Positions 1-8,473 of a stretch of 64,000 bases of DNA are shown here, one piece after another. A program made the position numbers and the translations under genes. Under the pieces are notes generated by a model. The model did no database searches, was not told the origin of the DNA, and was given only the letters and a program-made list of their open reading frames with translations. The stretch covers positions 310,001-374,000 of the forward strand of contig NZ_BSFC01000011.1 of assembly GCF_027922145.1 (NCBI RefSeq), written 5' to 3'. This stretch comes from Novosphingobium resinovorum (GTDB lineage Bacteria; Pseudomonadota; Alphaproteobacteria; Sphingomonadales; Sphingomonadaceae). Numbering within the stretch: position 1 is the stretch's first letter; the number at the start of each line of letters is the position of its first letter.

Positions 1-1112
1 CCGGCTACGGCTTCCTCTCCGAGAACGCCCGCTTCGCCGAGATCGTCGAGGCGCACGGCCTGAAGTGGGTCGGCCCCAAGCCCGAGCACATCCGCACGAT
101 GGGCGACAAGGTCGAAGCCAAGCGCACCGCCGGTGCCCTCGGCCTTCCGCTGGTCCCGGGTTCGGACGGGGCGATCGAGGACTTCGACGAGGCGCGCGCA
201 CTGGCCGAGACGATCGGCTACCCGGTCATCATCAAGGCCGCTTCGGGCGGCGGTGGTCGCGGCATGAAGGTCGTGAACAGCCCTGAGGAACTGGAAAGCC
301 AGATGGGCCAGGCCCGTTCGGAGGCCAAGGCGGCCTTCGGCGACGCCACGGTCTACATGGAAAAGTACCTCGGCAACCCGCGCCATATCGAATTCCAGGT
401 ATTCGGCGACGGCAACGGCGAAGCGGTGCACCTCGGCGAGCGCGACTGCTCCTTGCAGCGCCGCCACCAGAAGGTGCTGGAAGAGGCCCCCTCGCCCGTC
501 ATCACGCCGGAAGAGCGCGACCGCATGGGCGGCATCGTCTCGAAGGCGATGGCCGACATGGCCTATCGCGGCGCGGGCACGATCGAGTTCCTCTGGGAAA
601 ACGGCGAGTTCTACTTCATCGAGATGAACACCCGCCTGCAGGTGGAGCATCCGGTGACCGAGGCCATCACCGGCGTCGATCTGGTGCGCGAACAGATCCG
701 CATCGCCGACGGCCAGCCGCTTTCGTTCAAGCAGGACGAGATCGAGTTCAAGGGCCACGCCATCGAATGCCGCATCAACGCGGAAGACCCGTGGAACTTC
801 ACCCCCTCGCCGGGTCAGGTCACGGGCTACCACGCGGCCGGCGGCATGAACGTGCGCGTCGATAGCGGCCTCTACGCCGGGTATCGCATCCCGCCGTACT
901 ACGATTCGATGATCGGCAAGCTGATCGTCTCGGGCCGCAGCCGCAACGGCGCGATCATGCGCCTCAAGCGCGCGCTGGGCGAGATGGTGATCGACGGCGT
1001 GAAGACCTCGATTCCCTTGCATCAGGCATTGCTGGAAGACCCCGAGTTCAACTCGGGCGACTACACGATCAAGTGGCTGGAAGACTGGCTGGCGAAGCGC
1101 GCCGCCGACTGA
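1..1112 (+). CDS. accC: Acetyl-CoA carboxylase, biotin carboxylase subunit (5-prime end cut off)
   Basis: ATP-dependent carboxylation of the biotin on the carrier protein, the first half-reaction of malonyl-CoA synthesis, in the cytoplasm. The open frame runs in from the window edge (first full codon at base 3) and gives about 369 of the usual 450 or so residues. The ATP-grasp glycine loop GGGGRGMK, the biotin carboxylase signature [14 protein letters not shown] and the C-terminal-domain motif ECRINAEDP are all visible, so this is AccC and not a carbamoyl-phosphate synthase. accB would be expected just upstream, outside the window. accA follows after a 148-bp gap holding a degenerate repeat. 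Confidence 0.97.
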   Translation, partial: GYGFLSENARFAEIVEAHGLKWVGPKPEHIRTMGDKVEAKRTAGALGLPLVPGSDGAIEDFDEARALAETIGYPVIIKAASGGGGRGMKVVNSPEELESQMGQARSEAKAAFGDATVYMEKYLGNPRHIEFQVFGDGNGEAVHLGERDCSLQRRHQKVLEEAPSPVITPEERDRMGGIVSKAMADMAYRGAGTIEFLWENGEFYFIEMNTRLQVEHPVTEAITGVDLVREQIRIADGQPLSFKQDEIEFKGHAIECRINAEDPWNFTPSPGQVTGYHAAGGMNVRVDSGLYAGYRIPPYYDSMIGKLIVSGRSRNGAIMRLKRALGEMVIDGVKTSIPLHQALLEDPEFNSGDYTIKWLEDWLAKRAAD

Positions 1113-1122
1113 ACCCTTCGCT

Positions 1123-1206
1123 CGTCATTGCGAGCGAAGCGAAGCAATCCAGGGCGGCTTGGGCGGCTCTGGATTGCCGCGGGGCTATCGCTCCTCGCAA
1201 TGACGA
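1123..1206. repeat. Repeat family A, copy 1 (degenerate)
   Basis: First of seven copies in the window of an imperfect long inverted repeat. The left arm begins CGTCATTGCGAGCGAAGCGA and the right arm ends with the complement TCGCAATGACGA. Here the right arm has decayed in the middle, so the hairpin is weaker than in other copies. It lies in the accC-accA gap and could act as a processing or termination structure. Confidence 0.85.
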
Positions 1207-1260
1207 ATGTAGGGTAATGGCCGGCTTCAAGACCAAGCCGAGCGTATTTGAGAGACTGAC

Positions 1261-2208
1261 ATGATTTCGTTCCTCGATTTTGAAAAGCCGATCGCCGAGC
1301 TGGAAGCGCGCATCGCCGAACTGCGCGCCACCGCCGACGGCAGCGACCTCGACATCGAGAGCGAGATCGACAAGCTCGCCAAGAAAAGCTCCGGCATGCT
1401 GGAGGCGACCTACGCCAAGCTGACCCCGTGGCAGAAGACGCAAGTGGCGCGCCACCCGCAGCGCCCGCACTTCGTCGATTACCTGCGCCTGATCTTCACC
1501 GATTTCGTCGCGCTGGGCGGTGACCGCCTCTACGGTGAGGACGCAGCGATCATCGGCGGCCTCGCAACGCTGGACGGCCGCAAGGTCATGGTCATCGGCC
1601 ACGAAAAGGGCCACGACACGACCACCCGCATCAAGCACAACTTCGGCATGGCCAAGCCAGAAGGCTACCGCAAGGCGATCCGCCTGATGGAGATGGCCAG
1701 CAAGTTCGGCCTGCCGGTCGTCACGCTGGTCGACACCGCAGGTGCCTTCCCCGGCGTCGAGGCCGAGGAACGCGGCCAGGCCGAAGCCATCGCCCGCTCG
1801 ACCGAGGCTTGCCTTGCCCTCGGCGTGCCGATGGTGGCGGTGATCGTGGGCGAAGGCGGCTCGGGCGGCGCGGTGGCGATCGCCGCCGCCAACACCGTGC
1901 TGATGCTGGAGCACTCGGTCTACTCGGTGATCTCGCCCGAGGGTGCGTCCTCGATCCTGTGGCGCACGCCCGACAAGGCCGCCGACGCGGCCACCGCGAT
2001 GAAGGTGACGGCGCAGGACTTGCTGGGTCTCAAGGTCATCGACGGCATCGTCCCCGAACCCACCGGCGGCGCCCACCGCGACCCCGCCGCCACGGCACGC
2101 GCGCTGGCAGATGCCGTGGGCCGCGAACTCGATGCGCTGAGCCGCCGTTCGAGCGCTGAGCTGGTCCGCCAGCGCGAAGACCGCTTCCTGGCGATCGGCT
2201 CGCTCTGA
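1261..2208 (+). CDS. accA: Acetyl-CoA carboxylase, carboxyltransferase subunit alpha
   Basis: Cytoplasmic subunit that with AccD moves the carboxyl group from carboxybiotin to acetyl-CoA. The 315 residues match the family length. The N-terminal coiled segment starting MISFLDFEKPIAELEARI, the region LGGDRLYGEDAAIIGG and the core GEGGSGGAVAIAAANTV are characteristic of AccA and not of propionyl-CoA carboxylase beta chains. The ATG at 1261 begins exactly at the conserved N-terminus. Adjacency to accC without accB or accD between them is less usual but unremarkable for alphaproteobacteria. Confidence 0.97.
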   Translation: MISFLDFEKPIAELEARIAELRATADGSDLDIESEIDKLAKKSSGMLEATYAKLTPWQKTQVARHPQRPHFVDYLRLIFTDFVALGGDRLYGEDAAIIGGLATLDGRKVMVIGHEKGHDTTTRIKHNFGMAKPEGYRKAIRLMEMASKFGLPVVTLVDTAGAFPGVEAEERGQAEAIARSTEACLALGVPMVAVIVGEGGSGGAVAIAAANTVLMLEHSVYSVISPEGASSILWRTPDKAADAATAMKVTAQDLLGLKVIDGIVPEPTGGAHRDPAATARALADAVGRELDALSRRSSAELVRQREDRFLAIGSL

Positions 2209-2213
2209 TCATC

Positions 2214-2252
2214 CGTCGTCCCGGACTTGATCCGGGACCGCTGGCCGTGAAC
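2214..2252. repeat. Repeat family B, partial copy
   Basis: A single arm of family B, starting CGTCGTCCCGGACTTGATCC and ending CGCTGGCCGTGAACC. The arm has its own dyad (CCCGGA ... TCCGGGA). Full copies of the same element lie at 6530-6648 and 29299-29426. It directly follows accA and precedes a family A copy, so two repeat families are stacked here. Confidence 0.75.
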
Positions 2253-2274
2253 CGATGATGATGACAGTTTCCAT

Positions 2275-2352
2275 CGTCATTGCGAGCGAAGCGAAGCAAT
2301 CTAGGGCGGCACTACACTGTCCTGGATTGCTTCGCTTCGCTCGCAATGACGA
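2275..2352. repeat. Repeat family A, copy 2
   Basis: Near-perfect inverted repeat of about 33-bp arms around a short loop, beginning CGTCATTGCGAGCGAAGCGA and ending in its complement. It lies downstream of accA; a transcript would fold into a long hairpin that could end or protect the accA mRNA. Confidence 0.9.
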
Positions 2353-2560
2353 TGGGTTGGTTGTATGCTATCCCGCCTGCGCGTAATGGCTCCGAACGCC
2401 CACCCCGCTCCAATTTCTCGCACGCCATGTCCGATTAATGCTGTTGGACCGCAACACCCCCAACCGATAACCCGTCCGCCCAACAGGACCCGTTTCGGCG
2501 GGACAGGGCGTGCCGGAAACCCGCGAAAACGCGGGCCCGGCCATGGGGTCGGAAACATCG
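2353..2560. other. Non-coding leader of the DUF1592 gene
   Basis: The gap between accA and the next gene start totals about 350 bp, of which the first part is repeats. In the rest I see no gene. The one clear structure is a CCCGCG-AAAA-CGCGGG hairpin at 2520-2535, about 25 bp upstream of the chosen start codon, which could affect translation or mRNA stability. No convincing promoter could be assigned by eye. Confidence 0.4.
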
Positions 2561-5188
2561 ATGAGCCTTCTCGGGCGACACAACCTCGGCAGGACGACGC
2601 TCGCGCTCAGCGCACTCGTCAGCGCCGCCACCGTCTACGCCGCAGTTCAGGATGCCGCGCCAGACCAGACGCCCGATTTCGCCGCGATGACCCCGCAGCA
2701 GGCCGCGAACTTCGTCGAGCCGATGCTGGGCGAATACTGCTCACGCTGCCACAACGACATCGACAACATCGCCGACCTCTCAGTGGAAGACCTGCGCGCC
2801 GACGACATCCGCACCGGCAAACACGCCGACGAATGGGAGAAAATCCTGCGCCGCGTCGCCGCCGGAGAAATGCCGCCCCACGGCAAGACCCAGCCCTCGG
2901 CGCAGATGCGCGCCGCCTTCGTGAACTGGCTCGACACCTCTCGCGCGGGCTACCTCGCCGCCAATCCCGACCCCGGCCGCCCGGCGCTGCGCCGCCTCAA
3001 CCGCATGGAATACGCCAACGCGGTGCGCGACCTGCTTGCGCTCGATGTCGATTTCAGCCGCGAACTGCCTGCCGACAACTCCGGCTTCGGCTTCGACAAC
3101 ATCGCCGATGTGCTCTCCGTCTCGCCCACGCTGATGGAACGCTACGTCGCGGTGGCAGGCAAGGTCGGCCGCATGGCCACCGGCCTCACCTCAAGACGCG
3201 AGGTGGTGACGACATGGCAGGTGCCCAAGGACGGCTCGGTCCAGAACTCGGGCGTGCCGGCGTATAACGAGCGGGCGGGCGCGATGCTGCCGCTGGCCTC
3301 GCGCGGCGGCTATGCGCAGCGCTATTACGCGCGTTACGACGGCCAGTACGACGTTTCGGCCTGGCTCAACGCCAACACCAACAACGAAACCGACCGTCTG
3401 GCCGAGGACAAAGTCACCGCCCGCGTGCCGATGAAGGCGGGCTCGCACCTCGTGGCGCTGTCGTTCCGCCGCACCATCGCCCCGTCCGAGGCGGTGCAGG
3501 TGCTGCGCAACGATACGGACAAGGTACCGCTGCCCCTCGAAAAGCCGAAGATGCTCCCCCTCGATGTCTGGATCGACGGCAAGCTCGCGAAGACGCTGAG
3601 CGTCCCCAGCTACCGCATGCACCAGCGCTATTCGCAGCAGAACTTCCCGCGCGACGTGCTGCAGGTCGATGTCGCCGGGCCGTTCGATGCGGCAGGCGTG
3701 CCGGACACCGCAAGCCGCCGCGCCGTGTTCCTCTGCCGCCCGAAGAAGGCCAGCGAGGAAGATGCCTGCGCGACGAAGATCATCACCACCCTCGCCCGCC
3801 GCGCCTGGCGCCGCCCGGTCGGCGGCTTCGACGTCGCCCCGCTGCTGCGCATCTACGCCGAGGAACGCAAGGCATCCGACTTCGAGCATGGCATCGAGGC
3901 GGCGCTGGAGGCCGTGCTCGTCTCGCCTGAATTCCTCTTCGTGGTGGAGCGCGATCCGCAAGGCGCGATGCCGGGCAGCGTCAACCGTGTCTCCGATCTC
4001 GAACTGGCGACGCGCCTGTCGCTGTTCCTGTGGAGTTCGATCCCCGACGACCGCCTGCTGACCCTCGCCGAGCAGGGCAAACTGGGCCAGCCCACCGTAC
4101 TGAACGCCGAGATCGCCCGCATGCTCGCCGATCCGCGCGCGAAGGCGTTGACGACGAACTTCGCCGGGCAATGGCTCTACTTGCGCAACCTCGACCAGCA
4201 GCGCCCCGACACCGAGGTGTTCCCGAAGTTCGACGCGCGCCTCAAGTCGGCGATGGCGACCGAGACGGAGATGTTCTTCGCCGACGTGCTGCGCGGCGAC
4301 CGCCCGGTGCTGGACTTCATCAGTGCCGACTACACCTTCCTCAACCAGCGCCTTGCCGAGCACTACGGGATTCCCGGCGTCTCCGGCCCCGCCTTCCGCC
4401 GCGTGGCGCTGCGTCCCGAATGGCATCGCGGCGGGCTGCTGGGGCAGGCCAGCGTGCTGACGGTCACCTCCTATGGCAACCACACCAGCGTGGTGAAGCG
4501 CGGCAAATGGATCCTCGACAACATGCTCGCCGCCGCGCCGCCCCCGCCGCCCCCGGACGTGCCCGCGCTCAAAACCAGCCACGACGGCCGCCTGCTCACC
4601 GCGCGCCAGCAACTCGAACTGCACCGCGCCAACCCGACGTGCGCAGCCTGCCACGTGAAGATGGACCCGATGGGCTTCTCCCTGGAAAACTTCGATGCCG
4701 TCGGCGCCTGGCGCACAGTGGATGCAGGCCAGCCGATCGACACCCTCGCGACGATGCCCGACGGCTTCAAGTTCGAGGGCCTCACCGGGCTCCAGCAAGT
4801 GCTAATGGACCGCAAGGACGAGTTCACCCGCGCCTTCACCGAGCGGCTGATGACCTATGCGGTGGCGCGCGGCCTTTCGGCCAACGACATGCCCACGGTG
4901 CGCGCGATCGCCTCTGCGGCGGCAGCGGACCAGTACCGCATCCAGACCATCGTACGCGGGATCGCGCAAAGTCCGGCCTTCACCCTGCGCCGCGTGCCGC
5001 AGCCGTTCAAGGCGGCCTATGGCCAGGCCCCGCGCCTGCCCCTTCGACAAGCTCAGGGTGAGCGGGGTTGGGGTTATGTCTCTGGCAAAAACGCTCTCAA
5101 TTCCGCTCGGGCTGCGCTTGTCGAAGCCCCGTCGGCAACGCCCGCCGCCCTGTCTCTGATCGCCACTCCCCGGAAGGCCCTGAAATGA
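2561..5188 (+). CDS. Secreted DUF1592/DUF1588-type protein with two c-type haem motifs
   Basis: An 875-residue exported protein of the family common in planctomycetes (DUF1587, DUF1592, DUF1588, DUF1585 segments). Reading from the ATG at 2561 gives a signal peptide (RTTLALSALVSAATVYA); this start has GGA just upstream, while an in-frame GTG at 2510 would put 17 polar residues before the signal. A haem-binding CSRCH lies at residues 60-64 and a second, CAACH, at about 694-698 in the DUF1588-like stretch HVKMDPMGFSLENFDAVGAW. The DUF1587-like motif LRRLNRMEYANAVRDLLALD follows the first haem site. The last 50 or so residues are encoded by an inserted repeat. It overlaps the DUF1552 gene by 4 nt, the usual pairing. 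The function of the pair is unknown; an electron-transfer or oxidative role in the periplasm is inference. Confidence 0.85.
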   Translation: MSLLGRHNLGRTTLALSALVSAATVYAAVQDAAPDQTPDFAAMTPQQAANFVEPMLGEYCSRCHNDIDNIADLSVEDLRADDIRTGKHADEWEKILRRVAAGEMPPHGKTQPSAQMRAAFVNWLDTSRAGYLAANPDPGRPALRRLNRMEYANAVRDLLALDVDFSRELPADNSGFGFDNIADVLSVSPTLMERYVAVAGKVGRMATGLTSRREVVTTWQVPKDGSVQNSGVPAYNERAGAMLPLASRGGYAQRYYARYDGQYDVSAWLNANTNNETDRLAEDKVTARVPMKAGSHLVALSFRRTIAPSEAVQVLRNDTDKVPLPLEKPKMLPLDVWIDGKLAKTLSVPSYRMHQRYSQQNFPRDVLQVDVAGPFDAAGVPDTASRRAVFLCRPKKASEEDACATKIITTLARRAWRRPVGGFDVAPLLRIYAEERKASDFEHGIEAALEAVLVSPEFLFVVERDPQGAMPGSVNRVSDLELATRLSLFLWSSIPDDRLLTLAEQGKLGQPTVLNAEIARMLADPRAKALTTNFAGQWLYLRNLDQQRPDTEVFPKFDARLKSAMATETEMFFADVLRGDRPVLDFISADYTFLNQRLAEHYGIPGVSGPAFRRVALRPEWHRGGLLGQASVLTVTSYGNHTSVVKRGKWILDNMLAAAPPPPPPDVPALKTSHDGRLLTARQQLELHRANPTCAACHVKMDPMGFSLENFDAVGAWRTVDAGQPIDTLATMPDGFKFEGLTGLQQVLMDRKDEFTRAFTERLMTYAVARGLSANDMPTVRAIASAAAADQYRIQTIVRGIAQSPAFTLRRVPQPFKAAYGQAPRLPLRQAQGERGWGYVSGKNALNSARAALVEAPSATPAALSLIATPRKALK
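5039..5130. repeat. Repeat family E inside the 3-prime end of the DUF1592 gene
   Basis: Inverted repeat with arms CCCCTTCGACAAGCTCAGGG and the complement of a related CTTCGACAAGC sequence (right arm ending TTGTCGAAGCCCC at 5130). The element is read through in frame and encodes most of the C-terminal tail of the DUF1592 protein. I recall this arm as a widespread sphingomonad-type intergenic repeat; that is memory, not a search. Confidence 0.8.
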
Positions 5189-6522
5189 GAGTGATCCGCC
5201 CCGCCCTCTCGCGCCGCACCGTGCTGCGCGGTGCCGGTGCCGCCATGGCGCTGCCCTTCCTCGAAGCCATGATGCCAAGCGCCAAGGCCGCCGACCTGTC
5301 CTCGCGGCCCAAGCGGCTTCAGGTATTCTACTCACCCAACGGCATGACGATGCCGGACTTCCTGCCCACCGCGACCGGCGCGGATTATGTCCTGCCCTCC
5401 TCGCTCCAACCCCTCGCCCCTCACCGCGAGCAGATCGCCGTCATCAGCGGCCTCGGCCATCCGCAGGCCGCTGCCATGGGCGACCGACCGGCCGGCCACG
5501 GACGCTCGTGCCCCGCTTTCCTCACCGGGGCGCACGCCAAGCAGACCGAAGGGCCGGATATCCGCGCAGGGATATCGATGGATCAGGTCTTCGCGCAGCA
5601 CCTGGGTGACGCCACCCCGCTCGCCTCGCTGGAACTGGGGATCGACACCGCCAGCCTGCTCGGATCGTGCGACATCAACTATTCGTGCGCCTATACCAAC
5701 GGCATCTCGTGGCTCACCCCCACGGTGCCGCTGCCGGTGGAGGCGAACCCCCGCGCCGTGTTCGAGCGGCTGTTCGGCGATGGCGACACCGACGAGGCAG
5801 GCCGCCTCGCCCAGTTGCGGCGCCAGTCCTCGATCCTCGACTTCGTGATGGACGACACCCGCCGCCTCTCGGGCCAGCTGGGCATGGAGGACAAGCGCAA
5901 GCTCGACGAATACCTCGACGCCACCCGCGCCATCGAGAAGCGCATCCAGCGCAGCGCCGCTTCGCCCGCCACCACGCAGGCGGCCAATCTGCAGCAACCC
6001 GCAGGTATCCCCGACGACTTCGCCGAGCACGTGAAGCTGATGATCGACCTGCAGGTGCTGGCCATGCAGGCCGACATCACCCGCGTCGGCACGTTCATGA
6101 TCGGGCGCGAACTGTCGAACCGTACCTATCCGGAGATCGGCGTGCCGGATTCGCACCACATGCTCAGCCACCACGGCAACAACCCGGACAAGATGGCGCA
6201 GTTGGCGAAGATCAACCGCTATCACATGGAATTCTTCGCCTACTACCTCCAGAAGATGAAGGACACGCGCGACGGCGACGCCTCGCTGCTGGACCGGACG
6301 CTGGTGATCCGGGGCTCCGCGTTCGGCGATTCCAACGAGCACGACTACATGGACCTGCCGGTGATCGTCGCGGGCGGGCTGGTGAAGGGCGGGCGCCACA
6401 GCCGGGTCGAGAAGGGCACCACCATGTCCAACCTGATGCTGGCGGGCCTGCAGACGCTGGGCGTGCCCGCCGCGAGGTTCGGCGACAGTACGGCGCCCTT
6501 GCGGGAACTGACCGATGCGTGA
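5185..6522 (+). CDS. DUF1552 family protein, Tat-exported
   Basis: A 445-residue protein of the DUF1552 family, the regular partner of DUF1592/DUF1588 proteins. The start at 5185 forms an ATGA overlap with the upstream stop, indicating translational coupling. The N-terminus has a twin-arginine signal (LSRRTVLRGAGAAMALPFLE followed by PSAKAAD). The mature start RLQVFYSPNGMTMPDF and later HHMLSHHGNNPDK resemble the sulfatase/DUF1501-like fold family to which DUF1552 is distantly related, but the substrate is not known. The Tat signal suggests folding, perhaps with a metal, before export to the same compartment as the cytochrome partner. Confidence 0.85.
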   Translation: MRVIRPALSRRTVLRGAGAAMALPFLEAMMPSAKAADLSSRPKRLQVFYSPNGMTMPDFLPTATGADYVLPSSLQPLAPHREQIAVISGLGHPQAAAMGDRPAGHGRSCPAFLTGAHAKQTEGPDIRAGISMDQVFAQHLGDATPLASLELGIDTASLLGSCDINYSCAYTNGISWLTPTVPLPVEANPRAVFERLFGDGDTDEAGRLAQLRRQSSILDFVMDDTRRLSGQLGMEDKRKLDEYLDATRAIEKRIQRSAASPATTQAANLQQPAGIPDDFAEHVKLMIDLQVLAMQADITRVGTFMIGRELSNRTYPEIGVPDSHHMLSHHGNNPDKMAQLAKINRYHMEFFAYYLQKMKDTRDGDASLLDRTLVIRGSAFGDSNEHDYMDLPVIVAGGLVKGGRHSRVEKGTTMSNLMLAGLQTLGVPAARFGDSTAPLRELTDA

Positions 6523-7957
6523 GCCTCCTCGTCGTCCCGAACTTGCTCCGGGACCGCCGGCCGTGAACGGCCTACGCCCCGGCAAGGCGCATCACGCGAC
6601 GCCGCGCCTAAAGATCGCCACCGGTCCCGGAGCAAGTCCGGGACGACGAGCATTGACCGCCCTGGCTTGCCTTATCGCCACGCCCGCGCCGGCCGATACC
6701 TTGGCCGATGCCCTCGCCACCGCCGATCCGATCACCGTCGAGGGCGCGCTGAAGGCGGGTGCGGATGCGAACGCGCCGTTGCTCTATGGCGAGAGCCCGC
6801 TTGCCCGCGCCATCGAGACGCAGGATCCCGCGCTCGTCGCCGTCCTGCTGAAGCATGGCGCGAAGCCGAATGTCATCGATGCCGAAGGCCTCACTCCCCT
6901 CTCCCTCGCCTGTGAGCGCGGCAGCACGGCCATTGTCGTGCAACTGCTCGACGCTCGCGCCGATGTACGCAAGCCCGGGCCTGACGGCGTCACCCCGCTC
7001 GCGGTCTGCGCGCGCTACTCGGGCGCAGAGACCGTCACGCAGATGCTGGCGAAGGGCGCGAAGGCCGACAGCCTCGATGCGCGCGGACAGACGCCGCTGA
7101 TGTGGGCCGCCTCCGCCGGGAACCTTGGCGCGATCGCCGCGCTTCTCAAGGCGGGAGCGAAGGTGAACCGGGCCACCGGGGAAGGCTTCACTCCGTTGTT
7201 CTTCGCCATCACCAGCGGCTCGGGCGAGGCGACCCGCGCCCTGCTCGATGCCGGAGCCGATACAACCCATCGCGGGCCGGAGAACACCAGCGCCCTGCAA
7301 CTGGCGCTCTACCAGAAGAACTGGCGGGCCGCCGAAATGCTGGCGCCGCTGGACTTCGACCTCGCCGAGCGCGACCGCAACGGCGAACAGCCGCTCCACG
7401 TCGCGGCGAAGGGCGGCGACACGGCGCTGATCGACCTGCTGCTGGCGAAAGGCGCGGATGTGAACGGCCTCACCGGCCCTTCGCGGATCACGTGGGTGAC
7501 GGAGGCGAACTTCGGCATGCCGCCCGCCCCCGTACCGCCCACACCGCCCCTGCTGCTGGCCGCGCAGGCCGGGCGGGTCAAAGCGATGAAGCGTCTTGTC
7601 GCAGGCGGAGCGAACCGCACTTTCGTCGCCGAGAACGGCGTCAACGTCGTCCTCGCCGCCGCTTCGGGCCACAGTGCGGCAGCGCTGGAGGAGGCGCTGG
7701 CATTGGCCCCCAATGCCAATGTCGCCGACGCGAAAGGCACCACGCCGCTGCACCTGGTGATCGGCGGCGGCATGCACGACCAACTCGGCGCGATGCTCAA
7801 GGTGCTGGCCGCGCACGGCGCGAAACCTACCCTCGCCAATGCGCGCGGCACAACGCCCGCGCAGATGGCCGAAGGCGGACTTGCGACGGTAAAAGCGGTC
7901 TACGATCAAGTCTTTGGCCAAACGGCCGCGCCTGTGTTAGCCACCAATCGTCCTTGA
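6515..7957 (+). CDS. Ankyrin-repeat protein, probably exported
   Basis: About ten ankyrin-type units are visible, with repeated patterns such as GLTPLSLACERGSTAIVVQL, GQTPLMWAASAGNLGAIAAL and GEQPLHVAAKGGDTALIDLL. The ATG at 6515 overlaps the DUF1552 stop by 8 nt, but codons from about 3 to 45 are derived from a family B repeat. The hydrophobic stretch ALTALACLIATPAPAD right after the repeat looks like the core of a signal peptide. Alternative starts are GTG 6563 and TTG 6653. The gene continues the DUF1592-DUF1552 run and probably acts with it as a protein-binding partner in the periplasm. Frame and ankyrin content are certain; the start is not. Confidence 0.8.
   Translation: MREPPRRPELAPGPPAVNGLRPGKAHHATPRLKIATGPGASPGRRALTALACLIATPAPADTLADALATADPITVEGALKAGADANAPLLYGESPLARAIETQDPALVAVLLKHGAKPNVIDAEGLTPLSLACERGSTAIVVQLLDARADVRKPGPDGVTPLAVCARYSGAETVTQMLAKGAKADSLDARGQTPLMWAASAGNLGAIAALLKAGAKVNRATGEGFTPLFFAITSGSGEATRALLDAGADTTHRGPENTSALQLALYQKNWRAAEMLAPLDFDLAERDRNGEQPLHVAAKGGDTALIDLLLAKGADVNGLTGPSRITWVTEANFGMPPAPVPPTPPLLLAAQAGRVKAMKRLVAGGANRTFVAENGVNVVLAAASGHSAAALEEALALAPNANVADAKGTTPLHLVIGGGMHDQLGAMLKVLAAHGAKPTLANARGTTPAQMAEGGLATVKAVYDQVFGQTAAPVLATNRP
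6530..6648. repeat. Repeat family B, full copy overlapping the ankyrin gene start
   Basis: Outer arms CGTCGTCCCGAACTTGCTCC and the complement ending TCCGGGACGACG. The inner part, including GCCTAAAGATCGCCACCGGT, is shared with the copy at 29299-29426, showing they are the same element. It is crossed in frame by the ankyrin gene if translation begins at 6515. Confidence 0.85.
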
Positions 7958-7988
7958 ATCCCAACAAACCGATCAGGATCGAAAAACC

Positions 7989-8465
7989 ATGACGCTTTCC
8001 AACAAGCTCTCGCTTGCCGTACTCGGCGTGTCCGCCGCCGTTCTGACGGTGAGCGCGACCGTCGCCATCGCCGCCTCGCCCGCCGAAACCGCCATCGCCA
8101 CCCGCCACGCCAACTTCAAGAAGATGGGCGGCGCCATGAAGGTCCTCAAGGACCAGCTCGCCAGCGGCTCGATCGACAAGGCCCAGGCCGTCGCCGCCGC
8201 CAAGACGCTGGCTGCCACCGGCCGCGCGCAGGTTGGCCTGTTCCCTAACGGCTCGGGTCCGTCTTCCGGGGTGAAGACCGAAGCCCTGCCCGCGATCTGG
8301 ACCAACCGCGCCGCCTTCGACGGCGCCATGAAGACCTATATCGCCCAGGCCGACAAGCTGGTCGCCGTCGCGGGGACCGGCAATGCCGCGGCCATCGGCG
8401 CGCAGTTCAAGGCCGTCGGCGGCGCCTGCGGCTCGTGCCACAAGCAGTTCCGCGCCGACGACTGA
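7989..8465 (+). CDS. Cytochrome c-prime / c556
   Basis: A 158-residue periplasmic monohaem protein. The N-terminal signal peptide (LAVLGVSAAVLTVSATVAIA, then AS) is followed by a helical domain, and the haem motif CGSCHKQFRADD sits at the very C-terminus, the hallmark of the cytochrome c-prime/c556 family (PF01322). It is followed 8 nt later by a cytochrome b561 gene, a common pairing in which b561 is the membrane electron donor. It could also serve the two-haem DUF1592 protein upstream; that is inference from position. Confidence 0.95.
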   Translation: MTLSNKLSLAVLGVSAAVLTVSATVAIAASPAETAIATRHANFKKMGGAMKVLKDQLASGSIDKAQAVAAAKTLAATGRAQVGLFPNGSGPSSGVKTEALPAIWTNRAAFDGAMKTYIAQADKLVAVAGTGNAAAIGAQFKAVGGACGSCHKQFRADD

Positions 8466-8473
8466 GGATACGC

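Noticed and set aside
2353..2631. Small overlapping open frames in the DUF1592 leader
   Set aside because: They lack ribosome sites and domains, and overlap the signal-peptide region of the real gene in other frames.
3191..4798. A 535-codon minus-strand frame inside the DUF1592 gene
   Set aside because: Shadow of a gene with two haem motifs and family blocks; no start signal or domain of its own.
7989..8465. The cytochrome c gene as part of a PuuD-type urate oxidase
   Set aside because: PuuD has a membrane N-terminal domain fused to its cytochrome c. This is a stand-alone cytochrome c-prime with a C-terminal CGSCH, on another strand and in another cluster.
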